Shown one piece after another: positions 14,863 to 22,497 of a stretch of 38,589 nt of DNA (positions are counted from its first letter, which is position 1; each line of letters opens with the position of its first letter). The stretch covers positions 1 to 38,589 of the forward strand of contig JADFGC010000003.1 in NCBI GenBank assembly GCA_022567895.1, written 5' to 3'. The stretch comes from DRGT01 sp022567895 (GTDB lineage Archaea; Thermoproteota; Nitrososphaeria; Nitrososphaerales; Nitrosopumilaceae). The notes under the pieces are model-generated. The model had not been told where the DNA came from, ran no database searches, and saw nothing but the letters and a program-made list of their open reading frames with translations. The translations under genes were made by a program, and so were the position numbers.

Positions 14863-14936
14863 AGCTTTGAGCGGGATCCGGACCCGCGACCTTTACCTTA
14901 CCAAGGTAACGCTCTACCAGGCTGAGCTATCAAAGC
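14863..14936 (-). tRNA. tRNA-Thr (GGT)
   Basis: The minus strand folds into a full cloverleaf: acceptor GCTTTGA/TCAAAGC, D arm GCTC/GAGC, anticodon stem TTACC/GGTAA with loop TTGGTAA (anticodon GGT), variable AGGTC and T stem GCGGG/CCCGC. The T loop is TCCGGAT instead of the near-universal TTCRANT, changing positions 55 and 58. The discriminator is U. The 3' end lies two bases after the stop of the methyltransferase gene. No intron. Confidence 0.85.
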
Positions 14937-15031
14937 GATAAATTGCTGTTGTAGAAAATCCTTATAATTCTTGATTAATTTATGACGAAACTCAACTGTT
15001 AAATTTCCAGCACCGTTTAGCTAATCCGAGG

Positions 15032-15154
15032 GGAGGAGTAGTCAAGCCTGGCCAAAGAAAACTAATTTAGTTTTTGGACACGCGGGACTTAAGATCATAA
15101 AAATGGGTGATCCCGTCTCTTAGGGGTTCGTGGGTTCAAATCCCACCTCCTCCA
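15032..15154 (+). tRNA. tRNA-Leu (TAA) with two introns
   Basis: Acceptor GGAGGAG/CTCCTCC with discriminator A, T arm GTGGG-TTCAAAT-CCCAC and a long variable arm identify a type II tRNA-Leu. The anticodon loop is CTTAAG-A, anticodon TAA, with stem CGGGA/TCCCG. Two insertions must be removed. The first, about 22 bases at 15059-15080, lies in the 3' strand of the D stem: joining its flanks gives GAC pairing with GTC. The second, 16 bases at 15094-15109, lies at the canonical 37/38 position. The spliced product is 85 nt. Exact splice sites of the first intron are uncertain by one base. Confidence 0.85.
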
Positions 15155-15159
15155 CTTGA

Positions 15160-15546
15160 CTATTTTGGACGTTTGATTCCTTTTGTGTTTAAAAGTTCGT
15201 AAACTTCTGGAATTGCCCAAGCAAAACCAACATGAACACAATTTTTATCTTCACAGAGTTGGCAGAATAGCTCTCCCCTTTGCATTGCGACCTCTGCAAT
15301 TCTGTTTTTGATAGTATCTTTTAGAATTACTCTATCTTCATCAACTGAAATCTTTTCAATTTTTGGAGCATATTTTGCAAAGGTTTTGTCCTTTTGCATC
15401 ATCTCCTCTAGCATGTAAGTGACATATCCTGAAAAGCTGTTAACGCCTTTCATTAGAAGGTCTTGTTTATTTTTTTGATAAACATCAAAGAATTTACTAT
15501 AGACTATTTCTGAAACGGTGATTGATTTGAAACCTTCTTTTGGCAA
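15160..15546 (-). CDS. Unknown protein with C-terminal cysteine cluster
   Basis: The 128-residue protein starts at TTG (15544-15546), the only start that keeps the conserved-looking N-terminus. Residues 5-55 resemble a strand-helix-helix DNA-binding arrangement (S-I-T-V-S-E-I-V, then two helices), and the C-terminal part has C-Q-L-C-E-D-K-N-C at about 96-104, a possible metal site. I do not recognise the family. It ends five bases after the tRNA-Leu 3' end on the opposite strand and is divergent from the regulator gene at 15661. Confidence 0.6.
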   Translation of the reverse strand: MPKEGFKSITVSEIVYSKFFDVYQKNKQDLLMKGVNSFSGYVTYMLEEMMQKDKTFAKYAPKIEKISVDEDRVILKDTIKNRIAEVAMQRGELFCQLCEDKNCVHVGFAWAIPEVYELLNTKGIKRPK

Positions 15547-15660
15547 TTTACCTTCCTCTTACCGTACTTTCAAGTACCTATTATAAAACGTTTATTGTTT
15601 AGAATTTTGTGCTTTAAATCAAGAATTAGTCTTTATACAATACTACAAGTGTAATCCAAT

Positions 15661-16560
15661 ATGGCTCGAGGATATCAAACAGATGACATTAAACAAAAAC
15701 TGGTTGATGTATTACAAGACTCAAAAACTGGAATGTCAGGCGTTGAGATAGCAAAAAAACTCGGTGTCAACAGAATTACGATAACAAAATATCTGAATGT
15801 TTTTGCTGCAGAGGGCTTGATTAGAGAAAAAAAGATTGGAAATGTAAATCTCTGGTATATTGAAGAAGGCGCAGAACAGTTCCGATTCCCTGATGACTAT
15901 TTCAAAGTAAAAATAAAATTCATCGATTATCTAACTGGAGGTTCTGAACATCACGCTTACAATTTGATTAGAAACTGTCTTCATTCAGAGACCACTGTTC
16001 AAAAAATTATGACAGAAATTATTACTCCCGCAATTGAATCAACTCAACAACTTTACAAGGATGGAAAAATTGGAAACTCTGAAGAAAAACAGCTCAGCAA
16101 AATAATTTCAAATTCTGTTCAGATGTTAAATCTAATTACAGTTGAGGAAAATCCAAAAAAGAATGTCATTGTCTTAGCAGCAGACACAAAAAGCACTCTT
16201 CTTTCTGATGCAACTGCTGCAGCACTTTATTCTGATGGATGGAAGGTCTCATCATTAGGAGACATGTCTTCTGCCATCGATGTCTTGTTTGATCTGGATT
16301 TGCAGAAATTTCTTGGCAAGGTGTGGAAACAAAAAACTGGAATAATGATAGTTGTAGTTTTCTCAGATTCTGAAGAAGGATTGAATTTCTTTTCAGGAGC
16401 AGTAAATTCCGTTAAAGAAAATCTTGGAAAAAAGTTGTTTTTAGTATTGTGTGGCAAAGTTGGTAAAAAGATTGAGATGAAAGCCGATTTAATTTCTGAA
16501 AAACCTATGGATATTATTCAATGGTGCCAGACAACTTTTGAAAGTTCAGAATCAAAATAG
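15661..16560 (+). CDS. Winged-helix regulator fused to a degenerate B12-binding-like domain
   Basis: The 299-residue protein has an N-terminal winged helix (about 8-68; recognition-helix region G-V-E-I-A-K-K-L-G-V-N-R-I-T-I-T-K-Y-L). A helical cap-like domain follows at about 95-160 and then a Rossmann-like domain at about 166-290. Cap plus Rossmann is the layout of corrinoid-binding modules, but the base-off motif D-x-H-x-x-G is replaced by D175-T-K177-S-T-L180, so the cobalt-coordinating histidine is absent. It is probably a ligand-responsive transcription factor; the ligand is unknown. The stop codon directly precedes the 3' end of tRNA-Ile on the other strand. Confidence 0.7.
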   Translation: MARGYQTDDIKQKLVDVLQDSKTGMSGVEIAKKLGVNRITITKYLNVFAAEGLIREKKIGNVNLWYIEEGAEQFRFPDDYFKVKIKFIDYLTGGSEHHAYNLIRNCLHSETTVQKIMTEIITPAIESTQQLYKDGKIGNSEEKQLSKIISNSVQMLNLITVEENPKKNVIVLAADTKSTLLSDATAAALYSDGWKVSSLGDMSSAIDVLFDLDLQKFLGKVWKQKTGIMIVVVFSDSEEGLNFFSGAVNSVKENLGKKLFLVLCGKVGKKIEMKADLISEKPMDIIQWCQTTFESSESK

Positions 16561-16649
16561 TGGGCCGAGTGAGATTCGAACTCACGACCTTTCGATGTCT
16601 GAATTAGATTTATCAGTCGAACGCTCCAGCCAAGCTGAGCTACCGGCCC
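16561..16649 (-). tRNA. tRNA-Ile (GAT) with a 14-base intron
   Basis: The minus strand folds as acceptor GGGCCGG/TCGGCCC with discriminator A, D stem GCTC/GAGC, anticodon stem TTCGA/TCGAA, and T arm GTGAG-TTCGAAT-CTCAC. The 21-base anticodon loop reduces to CTGATA-A (anticodon GAT) after removal of 14 bases at 16597-16610, at the canonical 37/38 site. The gene abuts the stop codon of the regulator gene. Confidence 0.88.
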
Positions 16650-16681
16650 TCAGAAAATTCCTTTGAAGCAGTCATTTAAGT

Positions 16682-17236
16682 TTAATTTTCTTTCCACTTG
16701 ATGGAGCACCCAATAGAAGGATCAAAATCTTTTTCAATCTTTTCTCCAGTGAGTAATTTTTCGATATTATTTATCATAGTTTTTTCAGTTGCAGTGTCTT
16801 CTGGATTCATTGCATTGTCAATTCTTCCATGAAAAACAAGCTTTCTTTCCTTGTCAAAGAGGAATGGGTCTGGAGTACATGTTGCGCCATATTTTTTTGC
16901 AATTTCTTGAGTATCATCAACTAGATAATCGAATTTTATTCCTTTTTCCTGTGCAGTTTTTTTCATGTTTTCAAAATTGTCATCAGGATAGTTTGTTGGA
17001 TCATTGCTATTGATTCCAACAAGTGCAACTTTGTCTTTGAATTTCTCATGAATTTCTTTGATTGCTTCAACTTTAGCTTTCACATAAGGGCAGTGATTGC
17101 ATGTGAAAAGTACAAGCAAACCATCATAGTCCTTGTAGTCATTTAGTGAATGGTTTTTGTCATCAATTCCAATTAAATCAAAGTCAGGTGCTTGATCTCC
17201 TGTCTTTAGTTTAATTTGTGATTCTAGTAAAACCAT
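16682..17236 (-). CDS. Thioredoxin-fold (AhpC/TlpA-type) redox protein
   Basis: I choose ATG at 17234-17236 (184 residues). The protein starts with the peroxiredoxin/TlpA-like K-x-G-D-Q-A-P-D-F-D-L and has a C-N-H-C-P-Y motif near 49-54, a CxxC redox centre, followed by thioredoxin-fold strands (V-A-L-V-G-I-N-S-N-D) and a conserved C-T-P-D-P-F, equivalent to the cis-proline region. Such proteins act as thiol-disulfide oxidoreductases or peroxidases. A GTG at 17305 would add a hydrophobic 23-residue N-terminus, but that stretch looks like translated A/T-rich promoter sequence. The exact electron partner is unknown. Confidence 0.8.
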   Translation of the reverse strand: MVLLESQIKLKTGDQAPDFDLIGIDDKNHSLNDYKDYDGLLVLFTCNHCPYVKAKVEAIKEIHEKFKDKVALVGINSNDPTNYPDDNFENMKKTAQEKGIKFDYLVDDTQEIAKKYGATCTPDPFLFDKERKLVFHGRIDNAMNPEDTATEKTMINNIEKLLTGEKIEKDFDPSIGCSIKWKEN

Positions 17237-17313
17237 TAACAAAAAATGCAAAATAGCAAATAAAATCTTTGCCAAGACAACAATTAAAATCAACACGGAA
17301 TTCACAAAACTCA

Positions 17314-17387
17314 GGGCTGATAGTTTAGACTGGTAGAATACCCGCCTTGCACGCGGGGGGTCGAGGGTTCAAATCCCTCTCAGTCCA
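17314..17387 (+). tRNA. tRNA-Ala (TGC)
   Basis: Complete cloverleaf without intron: acceptor GGGCTGA/TCAGTCC, including the G3-U70 pair that identifies alanine tRNA; anticodon stem CCCGC/GCGGG with loop CTTGCAC (anticodon TGC); T arm GAGGG-TTCAAAT-CCCTC; discriminator A. Confidence 0.95.
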
Positions 17388-17436
17388 TTACAATTTTTTA
17401 TAACGATCAGTTTGGGATTTTAGAATGTAAGATGGA

Positions 17437-17444
17437 TTTAAATA
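17437..17444 (+). promoter_or_regulatory. TATA box of the 33-residue ORF
   Basis: TTTAAATA lies 24-31 bases before the ATG at 17468, matching the spacing seen at the amo genes. Confidence 0.5.
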
Positions 17445-17467
17445 GGATTAGTTAGGGTCTGAAATAC

Positions 17468-17569
17468 ATGACAACAGCAGCAGATGGTTGGCCTGTATGG
17501 ATTCCTCTTATTGTTGGTTTGGCTCCAGGATTAGTTTACTGGATTGTTATAACAGCAAGACGAAAATAA
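17468..17569 (+). CDS. 33-residue single-TM membrane peptide
   Basis: A short ORF encodes 33 residues: a small polar start with two tryptophans (D-G-W-P-V-W-I-P), one hydrophobic membrane helix from about 10 to 28, and a basic end T-A-R-R-K. A TATA box sits at the leaderless distance and a T-rich tract follows the stop. Topology fits an N-out, C-in peptide obeying the positive-inside rule. I do not recognise it; small single-helix proteins like this often are accessory subunits of membrane complexes. Confidence 0.6.
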   Translation: MTTAADGWPVWIPLIVGLAPGLVYWIVITARRK

Positions 17570-17700
17570 ACTAATTTTAATTCATAACTTCTTTTTCTTA
17601 TTTTCTAATCAATGATTCTATTAGGTTAAACCTTGTAACCTACCTTGTTGACATTATGATATATCGTACAAAATTAAACACTTTGAGTAAATTTGAACAT

Positions 17701-18768
17701 ATGAAAAGTATCATACTGATAGTATTTTTCGCACTTTTGTTGTTTCCAATTAGCTCTAGTTTTTCTCAAAAAACTGATCAACCATCGCAGTTTGGAATCG
17801 CACTTACTAGCTTTACGCCATACAATTTCAAAGATGATGATGGATATACTGTAATTATTGGAGAAGTTGAAAATCTGAAAAACTTTCCAATTACTCAAGT
17901 TAAAGTGTGGGCTGGATTTTATGATGATATCAATAAACAACCACTTGAAACAGCAATTGGCACAACAGTTATTGACGTCATTCCACCATTTGGTAAATCC
18001 CCATATGTGATAAAATCGCCAAATCCAAATTCTGCCATAACTAGTGTCTCAGTAAACCTTCTTGGTTTTACATCAGCATCACCAAAAAATGTGCAGCTTG
18101 TAATAGATTCTGAAATCACTGAAATTGGAGAAAATATCAAAATTTCAGGAACTATCACAAACAATGCTGCTGGAGAAGCATCTCAAACCAAAGTCCATGT
18201 TGCATTTTTTGATGCCTTTCAGCCACCTAGAATTTTAGGTATTGCAACAATTGAACTTGAAGAACCCATAGGAGGTAATTCTAGTACAAATTTTGAATTT
18301 TATGAAAAATTTGATTCACGTTCATTAGGTTACAAAGTTTTTGCAGAGTCTGCAAACTATTACTCTAACATTCAAAATGTTGAGATTTCACATTCTGAGG
18401 CTTTAACAAAACTTGTTACAATTAATGACATTTCAATAAAAGATGATGAAGGAAACAAACTATCAGATGTTAAAGCAGGAAACAGAATAAATATTGAAAG
18501 CAAAATTTGGATTCAGTATTCTGAAGATCAAGAAACATCCGAGCAACCATACAGATACTATGTTCAAGTAAAACAATCAGGTGAAAAAGCATTTGTTGAA
18601 TTTATCGGAATCTATGAAGGTTCATTTAGCTCTGCAGGAGCTAAGTTTCCGGAAGTAAAATGGACTCCAAAGAATACAGGATTGTATTTTGTTGAAACAT
18701 TTGTGTGGGATACCAATGCAGTTCCACTAGCATCAAAAGGTCCAATAATTCTAATACTTGTGACCTAG
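17701..18768 (+). CDS. Secreted/surface protein with FxLYD-like beta domains
   Basis: From ATG at 17701 the protein has 355 residues; a longer frame from 17656 adds 15 residues before an obvious signal peptide, so the inner ATG is preferred. The signal peptide covers about 1-22 (S-I-I-L-I-V-F-F-A-L-L-L-F-P-I). The mature part consists of repeated beta-sandwich-like segments: one at about 40-115 with Y-T-V-I-I-G-E-V-E-N, a second at about 130-230 with I-S-G-T-I-T-N-N-A, and a third to the end. These resemble FxLYD/CARDB extracellular modules. Probable cell-surface role; no enzyme motif. Confidence 0.65.
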   Translation: MKSIILIVFFALLLFPISSSFSQKTDQPSQFGIALTSFTPYNFKDDDGYTVIIGEVENLKNFPITQVKVWAGFYDDINKQPLETAIGTTVIDVIPPFGKSPYVIKSPNPNSAITSVSVNLLGFTSASPKNVQLVIDSEITEIGENIKISGTITNNAAGEASQTKVHVAFFDAFQPPRILGIATIELEEPIGGNSSTNFEFYEKFDSRSLGYKVFAESANYYSNIQNVEISHSEALTKLVTINDISIKDDEGNKLSDVKAGNRINIESKIWIQYSEDQETSEQPYRYYVQVKQSGEKAFVEFIGIYEGSFSSAGAKFPEVKWTPKNTGLYFVETFVWDTNAVPLASKGPIILILVT

Positions 18769-18801
18769 CTAATTTATTTTCAAAGAGTGTAAAATCAAAT
18801 A

Positions 18802-19266
18802 ATGGCAAAATACGAACTTGTTGCTACAGGCGGAACTTTTGATATAATCCATAAAGGACATATTGAATTATTAAAAAAAGCATTTGAGATTTCATCAACT
18901 GTCATTATTGGATTAACTAGTGATGAACTGGCAGAAAAAAAAGGAAAAAAAACAACCAATGACTATTCCACCAGACTTGTATCACTAACTTCAGTGATTG
19001 AACAAAATTTTCCAAGATCTTCATTTAGAATTAGCAAACTTGACAATGATTTTGGGCCAGCAGTTCTTGAAGGTGAAGTACAAGCTTTGGTTACAAGTGA
19101 TGAAACAAGTTTTCAGGGAGATGTTCTTAACAAGCTTAGAGCCGAAAAAAATCTTCCAAAAGTTGAGGTTGTTGTGGTGCCAATGGTTTTGGCTAAAGAT
19201 GGAAAAAAGATTTCCACATCGAGAATTAATAAATCAGAAATAGACTCTCAAGGAAACTTCTCTTGA
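18802..19266 (+). CDS. coaD: Archaeal phosphopantetheine adenylyltransferase
   Basis: The 154-residue nucleotidyltransferase transfers AMP from ATP to 4'-phosphopantetheine to form dephospho-CoA, the penultimate step of CoA synthesis. G-G-T-F-D-I-I-H-K-G-H at 10-20 is the nucleotide-binding T/HxGH motif, and K-I-S-T-S-R-I near 137-143 is the second conserved motif. Size and sequence are those of archaeal PPAT rather than the bacterial enzyme. It follows the secreted-protein gene by 33 bases. Confidence 0.92.
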   Translation: MAKYELVATGGTFDIIHKGHIELLKKAFEISSTVIIGLTSDELAEKKGKKTTNDYSTRLVSLTSVIEQNFPRSSFRISKLDNDFGPAVLEGEVQALVTSDETSFQGDVLNKLRAEKNLPKVEVVVVPMVLAKDGKKISTSRINKSEIDSQGNFS

Positions 19267-19330
19267 ATTGACAAGTAACTATTCTATGTTTGAGTAAGTG
19301 TGATAAAACAAAAAATTTCCACACGTAATC

Positions 19331-19660
19331 ATGCCAATAATCAATCACATGATGAAGCAAATTGATAATGATGTAACAAACCTACAAGAGGGATTACATC
19401 CTGAAAATCTTGCATTCTGGTATAGCAAAATTATCAAAGAAACAAAAGATATGGCACCACCATGGCTTCAAGACAAAATTAAGGTAAAGCAAGATCCAAT
19501 ACTACAAATGAAATTCAATCTAGACATTTCAAAGCGTGCGGTTCAATACTTTATGATGGCAGTTGAGAAAAATTTAGATCATATGCCATATTCTACAAAA
19601 CTGTATTTTCTCAAAGTTCAAGAAATTATGGAAGGCGAAGTAGACAAATCTCTAGTTTAG
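19331..19660 (+). CDS. Unknown helical protein
   Basis: The 109-residue ORF begins M-P-I-I-N-H-M-M-K-Q and is helical throughout, without membrane segments or cysteines. It has several histidines and methionines in the first 30 residues. No family is recognised. It follows coaD in the same direction by 64 bases and ends two bases from the converging gene at 19663. Confidence 0.6.
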   Translation: MPIINHMMKQIDNDVTNLQEGLHPENLAFWYSKIIKETKDMAPPWLQDKIKVKQDPILQMKFNLDISKRAVQYFMMAVEKNLDHMPYSTKLYFLKVQEIMEGEVDKSLV

Positions 19661-19662
19661 TT

Positions 19663-19944
19663 CTATTCTTTTACGATTTCAATTTCTTCATTAGAAATTG
19701 TTGCTTCAACGATTTTGTGTTTTTTTTCTAGTACTGATTGAATAAAATCAGCAAACAATTCTACGTCATGGATACTTTTGAAAAGTATACTATGGGCAGA
19801 TTTGTCTTTTAGGCAAACAACAACCTCAGTATCAACAACATTCAAAATTTCTGTAATTAATGTCTCTTTGCTGTCTTTAATGGACAGTAAACTAGAAAGT
19901 TTTTGTGCTTCGTATTTGTCTCTACAAGAAATTCTAATGTTCAT
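19663..19944 (-). CDS. Unknown small protein downstream of trpS
   Basis: The 93-residue protein overlaps the 3' end of trpS by four bases (ATGA-type junction), so it is translated from the same mRNA. Its strand-helix-strand pattern starts with M-N-I-R-I-S-C-R-D-K and includes an E-V-V-V-C-L-K core strand. It may be one of the small archaeal alpha-beta proteins of the KEOPS/Pcc1-like size class, but no diagnostic motif is visible and I do not assign a function. Confidence 0.6.
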   Translation of the reverse strand: MNIRISCRDKYEAQKLSSLLSIKDSKETLITEILNVVDTEVVVCLKDKSAHSILFKSIHDVELFADFIQSVLEKKHKIVEATISNEEIEIVKE

Positions 19945-21053
19945 TTATTTTCAAAGAGAAATTTGTCAAGTTGATCTCTAGCCTTTTCACGCTTTTCCTG
20001 ATGCACTTTTAGAAAACCATTAATTTTTTCAATTAAGATTGCTTTTAGCTCACCAGTTAACAATTTGCCTGACTTGTATTCATCATAAATTTTCTTTAAT
20101 GCATTATCATCTGGTTCAAAGAAAATTCTAAGATATTGATATGATACATCAATGTCTGGATTGCCACCTAATTTTCTATGCTGATCAACATCCGGCTGTC
20201 CACCTGAAAAGGCATACTTGTTGATTTTCGTTTTCACGACATCTGGAGTATCTGTAGTGTAAATGGTAGTATTTTCTTCTGATGCTGACATTTTTCCACC
20301 AGGTCCTTGCAAACTTGGAATCATAATATTGTGAATAATGGCGGGTTTTTCCTTTCCAATCTTTGGTGCAACATCTCTTGTTAGTCTAAAATGAGGATCC
20401 TGATCAACTCCAAGAGGAATCAGTACTGGTTTATCCTCAATAAAACATGGTGCAGATTGAAGTGCTGTATAGAAAATCATTCCAATGTTTGTATCATTTG
20501 TAAATCCAAAAACTGCTTTAATGTTTGAAAAATTGATTTTCTTTGCAACCTCAGCAGCTATTGGATAGAGCTCCTTGATATTTTCTGTATCGATAATTAT
20601 TTTCGTATTTTCTGGTTTGAATCCTAATGCGATAAAATCCAGAGCATTCTCATAAGCGAATTTTTTTGCCTCATCAAGTTTCAAGTTTTGCTTTGAAAAG
20701 AATTTCTCATCATCAGTTAACTGAAAATACATATTCACTCCAAATTTGTCTTGAAGCCATTTTGCAAAAACCCATGGTACTAAATGACCAATGTGGGTGT
20801 GACCAGAAGGTCCGCGACCAGTATATAGGAAAAACTTCTTTCCTTTTTCATAATCATCTAAAATTCGATTCATATCCCTATGGGAAAAGAAGATTCCTCT
20901 TCTCAGCATGAAATGATCTTCTCCAGCTATTTTCTTTATTCGTTCCAAAAGCTGATTTGTAATTTTTTGAGTACCAAACCTCTTGATTAATTTATCATAA
21001 TCAATTTTACCCTCCACATGCCATGGGGTTACGACAAAATCATCAGTCGACAT
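19941..21053 (-). CDS. trpS: Tryptophanyl-tRNA synthetase
   Basis: The 370-residue class I synthetase is of the archaeal/eukaryal type. The HIGH signature is T-H-I-G-H at about 85-89 and the KMSKS signature is K-M-S-A-S at about 254-258. It charges tRNA-Trp, whose two-intron gene lies in this window at 28577-28729. The following gene overlaps it by four bases. An ATG start at 21051-21053 is clear and divergent from pheS. Confidence 0.95.
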   Translation of the reverse strand: MSTDDFVVTPWHVEGKIDYDKLIKRFGTQKITNQLLERIKKIAGEDHFMLRRGIFFSHRDMNRILDDYEKGKKFFLYTGRGPSGHTHIGHLVPWVFAKWLQDKFGVNMYFQLTDDEKFFSKQNLKLDEAKKFAYENALDFIALGFKPENTKIIIDTENIKELYPIAAEVAKKINFSNIKAVFGFTNDTNIGMIFYTALQSAPCFIEDKPVLIPLGVDQDPHFRLTRDVAPKIGKEKPAIIHNIMIPSLQGPGGKMSASEENTTIYTTDTPDVVKTKINKYAFSGGQPDVDQHRKLGGNPDIDVSYQYLRIFFEPDDNALKKIYDEYKSGKLLTGELKAILIEKINGFLKVHQEKREKARDQLDKFLFENK

Positions 21054-21105
21054 TCATGAATGACTTAGGTTAAGGTTTAAAAAGTCTTTTTCGAACTCAC
21101 TGCTG

Positions 21106-22497
21106 ATGTCTCAAGTTTTTCATGAGATTGAAAAAAAAATTATCAGATTGTTAAATGACAATCCAAAACTAACCCCAGAAAAAATTGGTGCTACAACTGG
21201 ATTAACTCCTGATCAAGTAAGACGGGGAATTGAGTGGCTTAAGCTAAAAAACTTAGCAAATATTGAAGAATCAAAACAAGTCTATCTTCGACTTGGTGAA
21301 AATGGATTAGAAGCAAACGCAAAGGGTTTACCTGAACGACAATTACTTAATCTTCTAAAAGAAGAACCTAAGAAATTAAATGAATTAAAAAAAGAACTAC
21401 AATCCATTTTTGGTCCTGCAATGGGCATAGCTAGAAAAAACAATTGGGTTGAAACTGACGGAGAAAATGTCTCATTAAAAAGCGCACCATCTGAAACATC
21501 AGAGGAAAAAATCATCAAAAAAATTGGAACAAACAAAATCCTAATTGATGAAATAGAGGACAAAAACACCCTAGAGTCTCTCAAAAAAAGACCAAACTTT
21601 ATCATCGAAGAGATAGAAAAATCTCAAAAAATTTCCTTAATTGAAAAAATTGAAATTTCTGAAGATGTTAGTATCAAAAAAGCTATTGATGTTGAAGCAG
21701 CTGTTCCACAAGTTTTTGTCGCAAAAACACATCCTCTAAAAGATACAATTAATGAAATCAGAGAAATTTTTGTCACACTTGGATTCAGTGAAATTCTTGG
21801 AACTCTTACTCAACCAAGTTTCTGGAATTTCGATGCTCTATTTACTCCTCAAGACCATCCTGCAAGAGAGATGCAAGATACATTCTATCTTGATGGCATA
21901 ATTTCTAAAAAAATTGCCACTCCAAAACAGATTCAGCAAGTTTCAAAAACTCACAAGAATGGATGGAGATACATGTGGAATATTGCCGAAGCGCGTAAGA
22001 TGGTTTTAAGAACACACACTACTTGTGTCACAATAAAATATTTAGCTGATCACAAACCTGATGAAGCAAGAGTTTTTTCATTAGGACGAGTTTTTAGAAA
22101 TGAAAAAGTCAGTTATAAACATCTAGTTGAATTTAATCAAATTGAAGGAATCGTTGTTGGAAAAAATACAACTCTACGTGACTTGATGGGAATTCAACGA
22201 GAGTTTTACAAAAGAATGGGTCTTACCAAAGTAAAATTTTGGCCAACATTTTTTCCTTACACTGAACCATCATTGCAATCCATGGTGTACAACGAAAGAT
22301 TAGATAAATGGGTTGAATTGTTTGGAATGGGAATTTTCAGACCAGAAGTTACAAAGCCTCTTGGAATAACAAAACCTGTTCTAGCTTGGGGTGGAGGAAT
22401 TGAAAGAATTGCAATGCTAAAATATGGACTAGATGATGTTAGAGAATTTTACAATAACAACTTGAAATGGTTAAGGAGTATTTCAAAATGCCAGTAG
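21106..22497 (+). CDS. pheS: Phenylalanyl-tRNA synthetase alpha subunit
   Basis: The 463-residue protein has N-terminal winged-helix modules (about 1-75 and further repeats to about 190) typical of archaeal/eukaryal PheRS alpha, followed by the class II catalytic core: F-W-N-F-D-A-L-F, H-P-A-R-E-M-Q-D-T-F near 245-260, motif 2 with F-S-L-G-R-V-F-R-N-E near 320-335, and motif 3 G-G-G-I-E-R near 430. A TATA-like GTTTAAAAAG lies about 25 bases upstream. Its 3' end overlaps pheT by ten bases. Confidence 0.95.
   Translation: MSQVFHEIEKKIIRLLNDNPKLTPEKIGATTGLTPDQVRRGIEWLKLKNLANIEESKQVYLRLGENGLEANAKGLPERQLLNLLKEEPKKLNELKKELQSIFGPAMGIARKNNWVETDGENVSLKSAPSETSEEKIIKKIGTNKILIDEIEDKNTLESLKKRPNFIIEEIEKSQKISLIEKIEISEDVSIKKAIDVEAAVPQVFVAKTHPLKDTINEIREIFVTLGFSEILGTLTQPSFWNFDALFTPQDHPAREMQDTFYLDGIISKKIATPKQIQQVSKTHKNGWRYMWNIAEARKMVLRTHTTCVTIKYLADHKPDEARVFSLGRVFRNEKVSYKHLVEFNQIEGIVVGKNTTLRDLMGIQREFYKRMGLTKVKFWPTFFPYTEPSLQSMVYNERLDKWVELFGMGIFRPEVTKPLGITKPVLAWGGGIERIAMLKYGLDDVREFYNNNLKWLRSISKCQ

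Noticed and set aside
14863..14880. Attachment site for an integrated element at the tRNA-Thr 3' end
   Set aside because: No convincing duplicate of the tRNA end was found on the methyltransferase side; only an 8-base match near 9926, and no integrase gene.
17237..17305. GTG-initiated N-terminal extension of the thioredoxin-fold protein
   Set aside because: The added hydrophobic residues come from A/T-rich promoter-like DNA and the family starts near the inner ATG.
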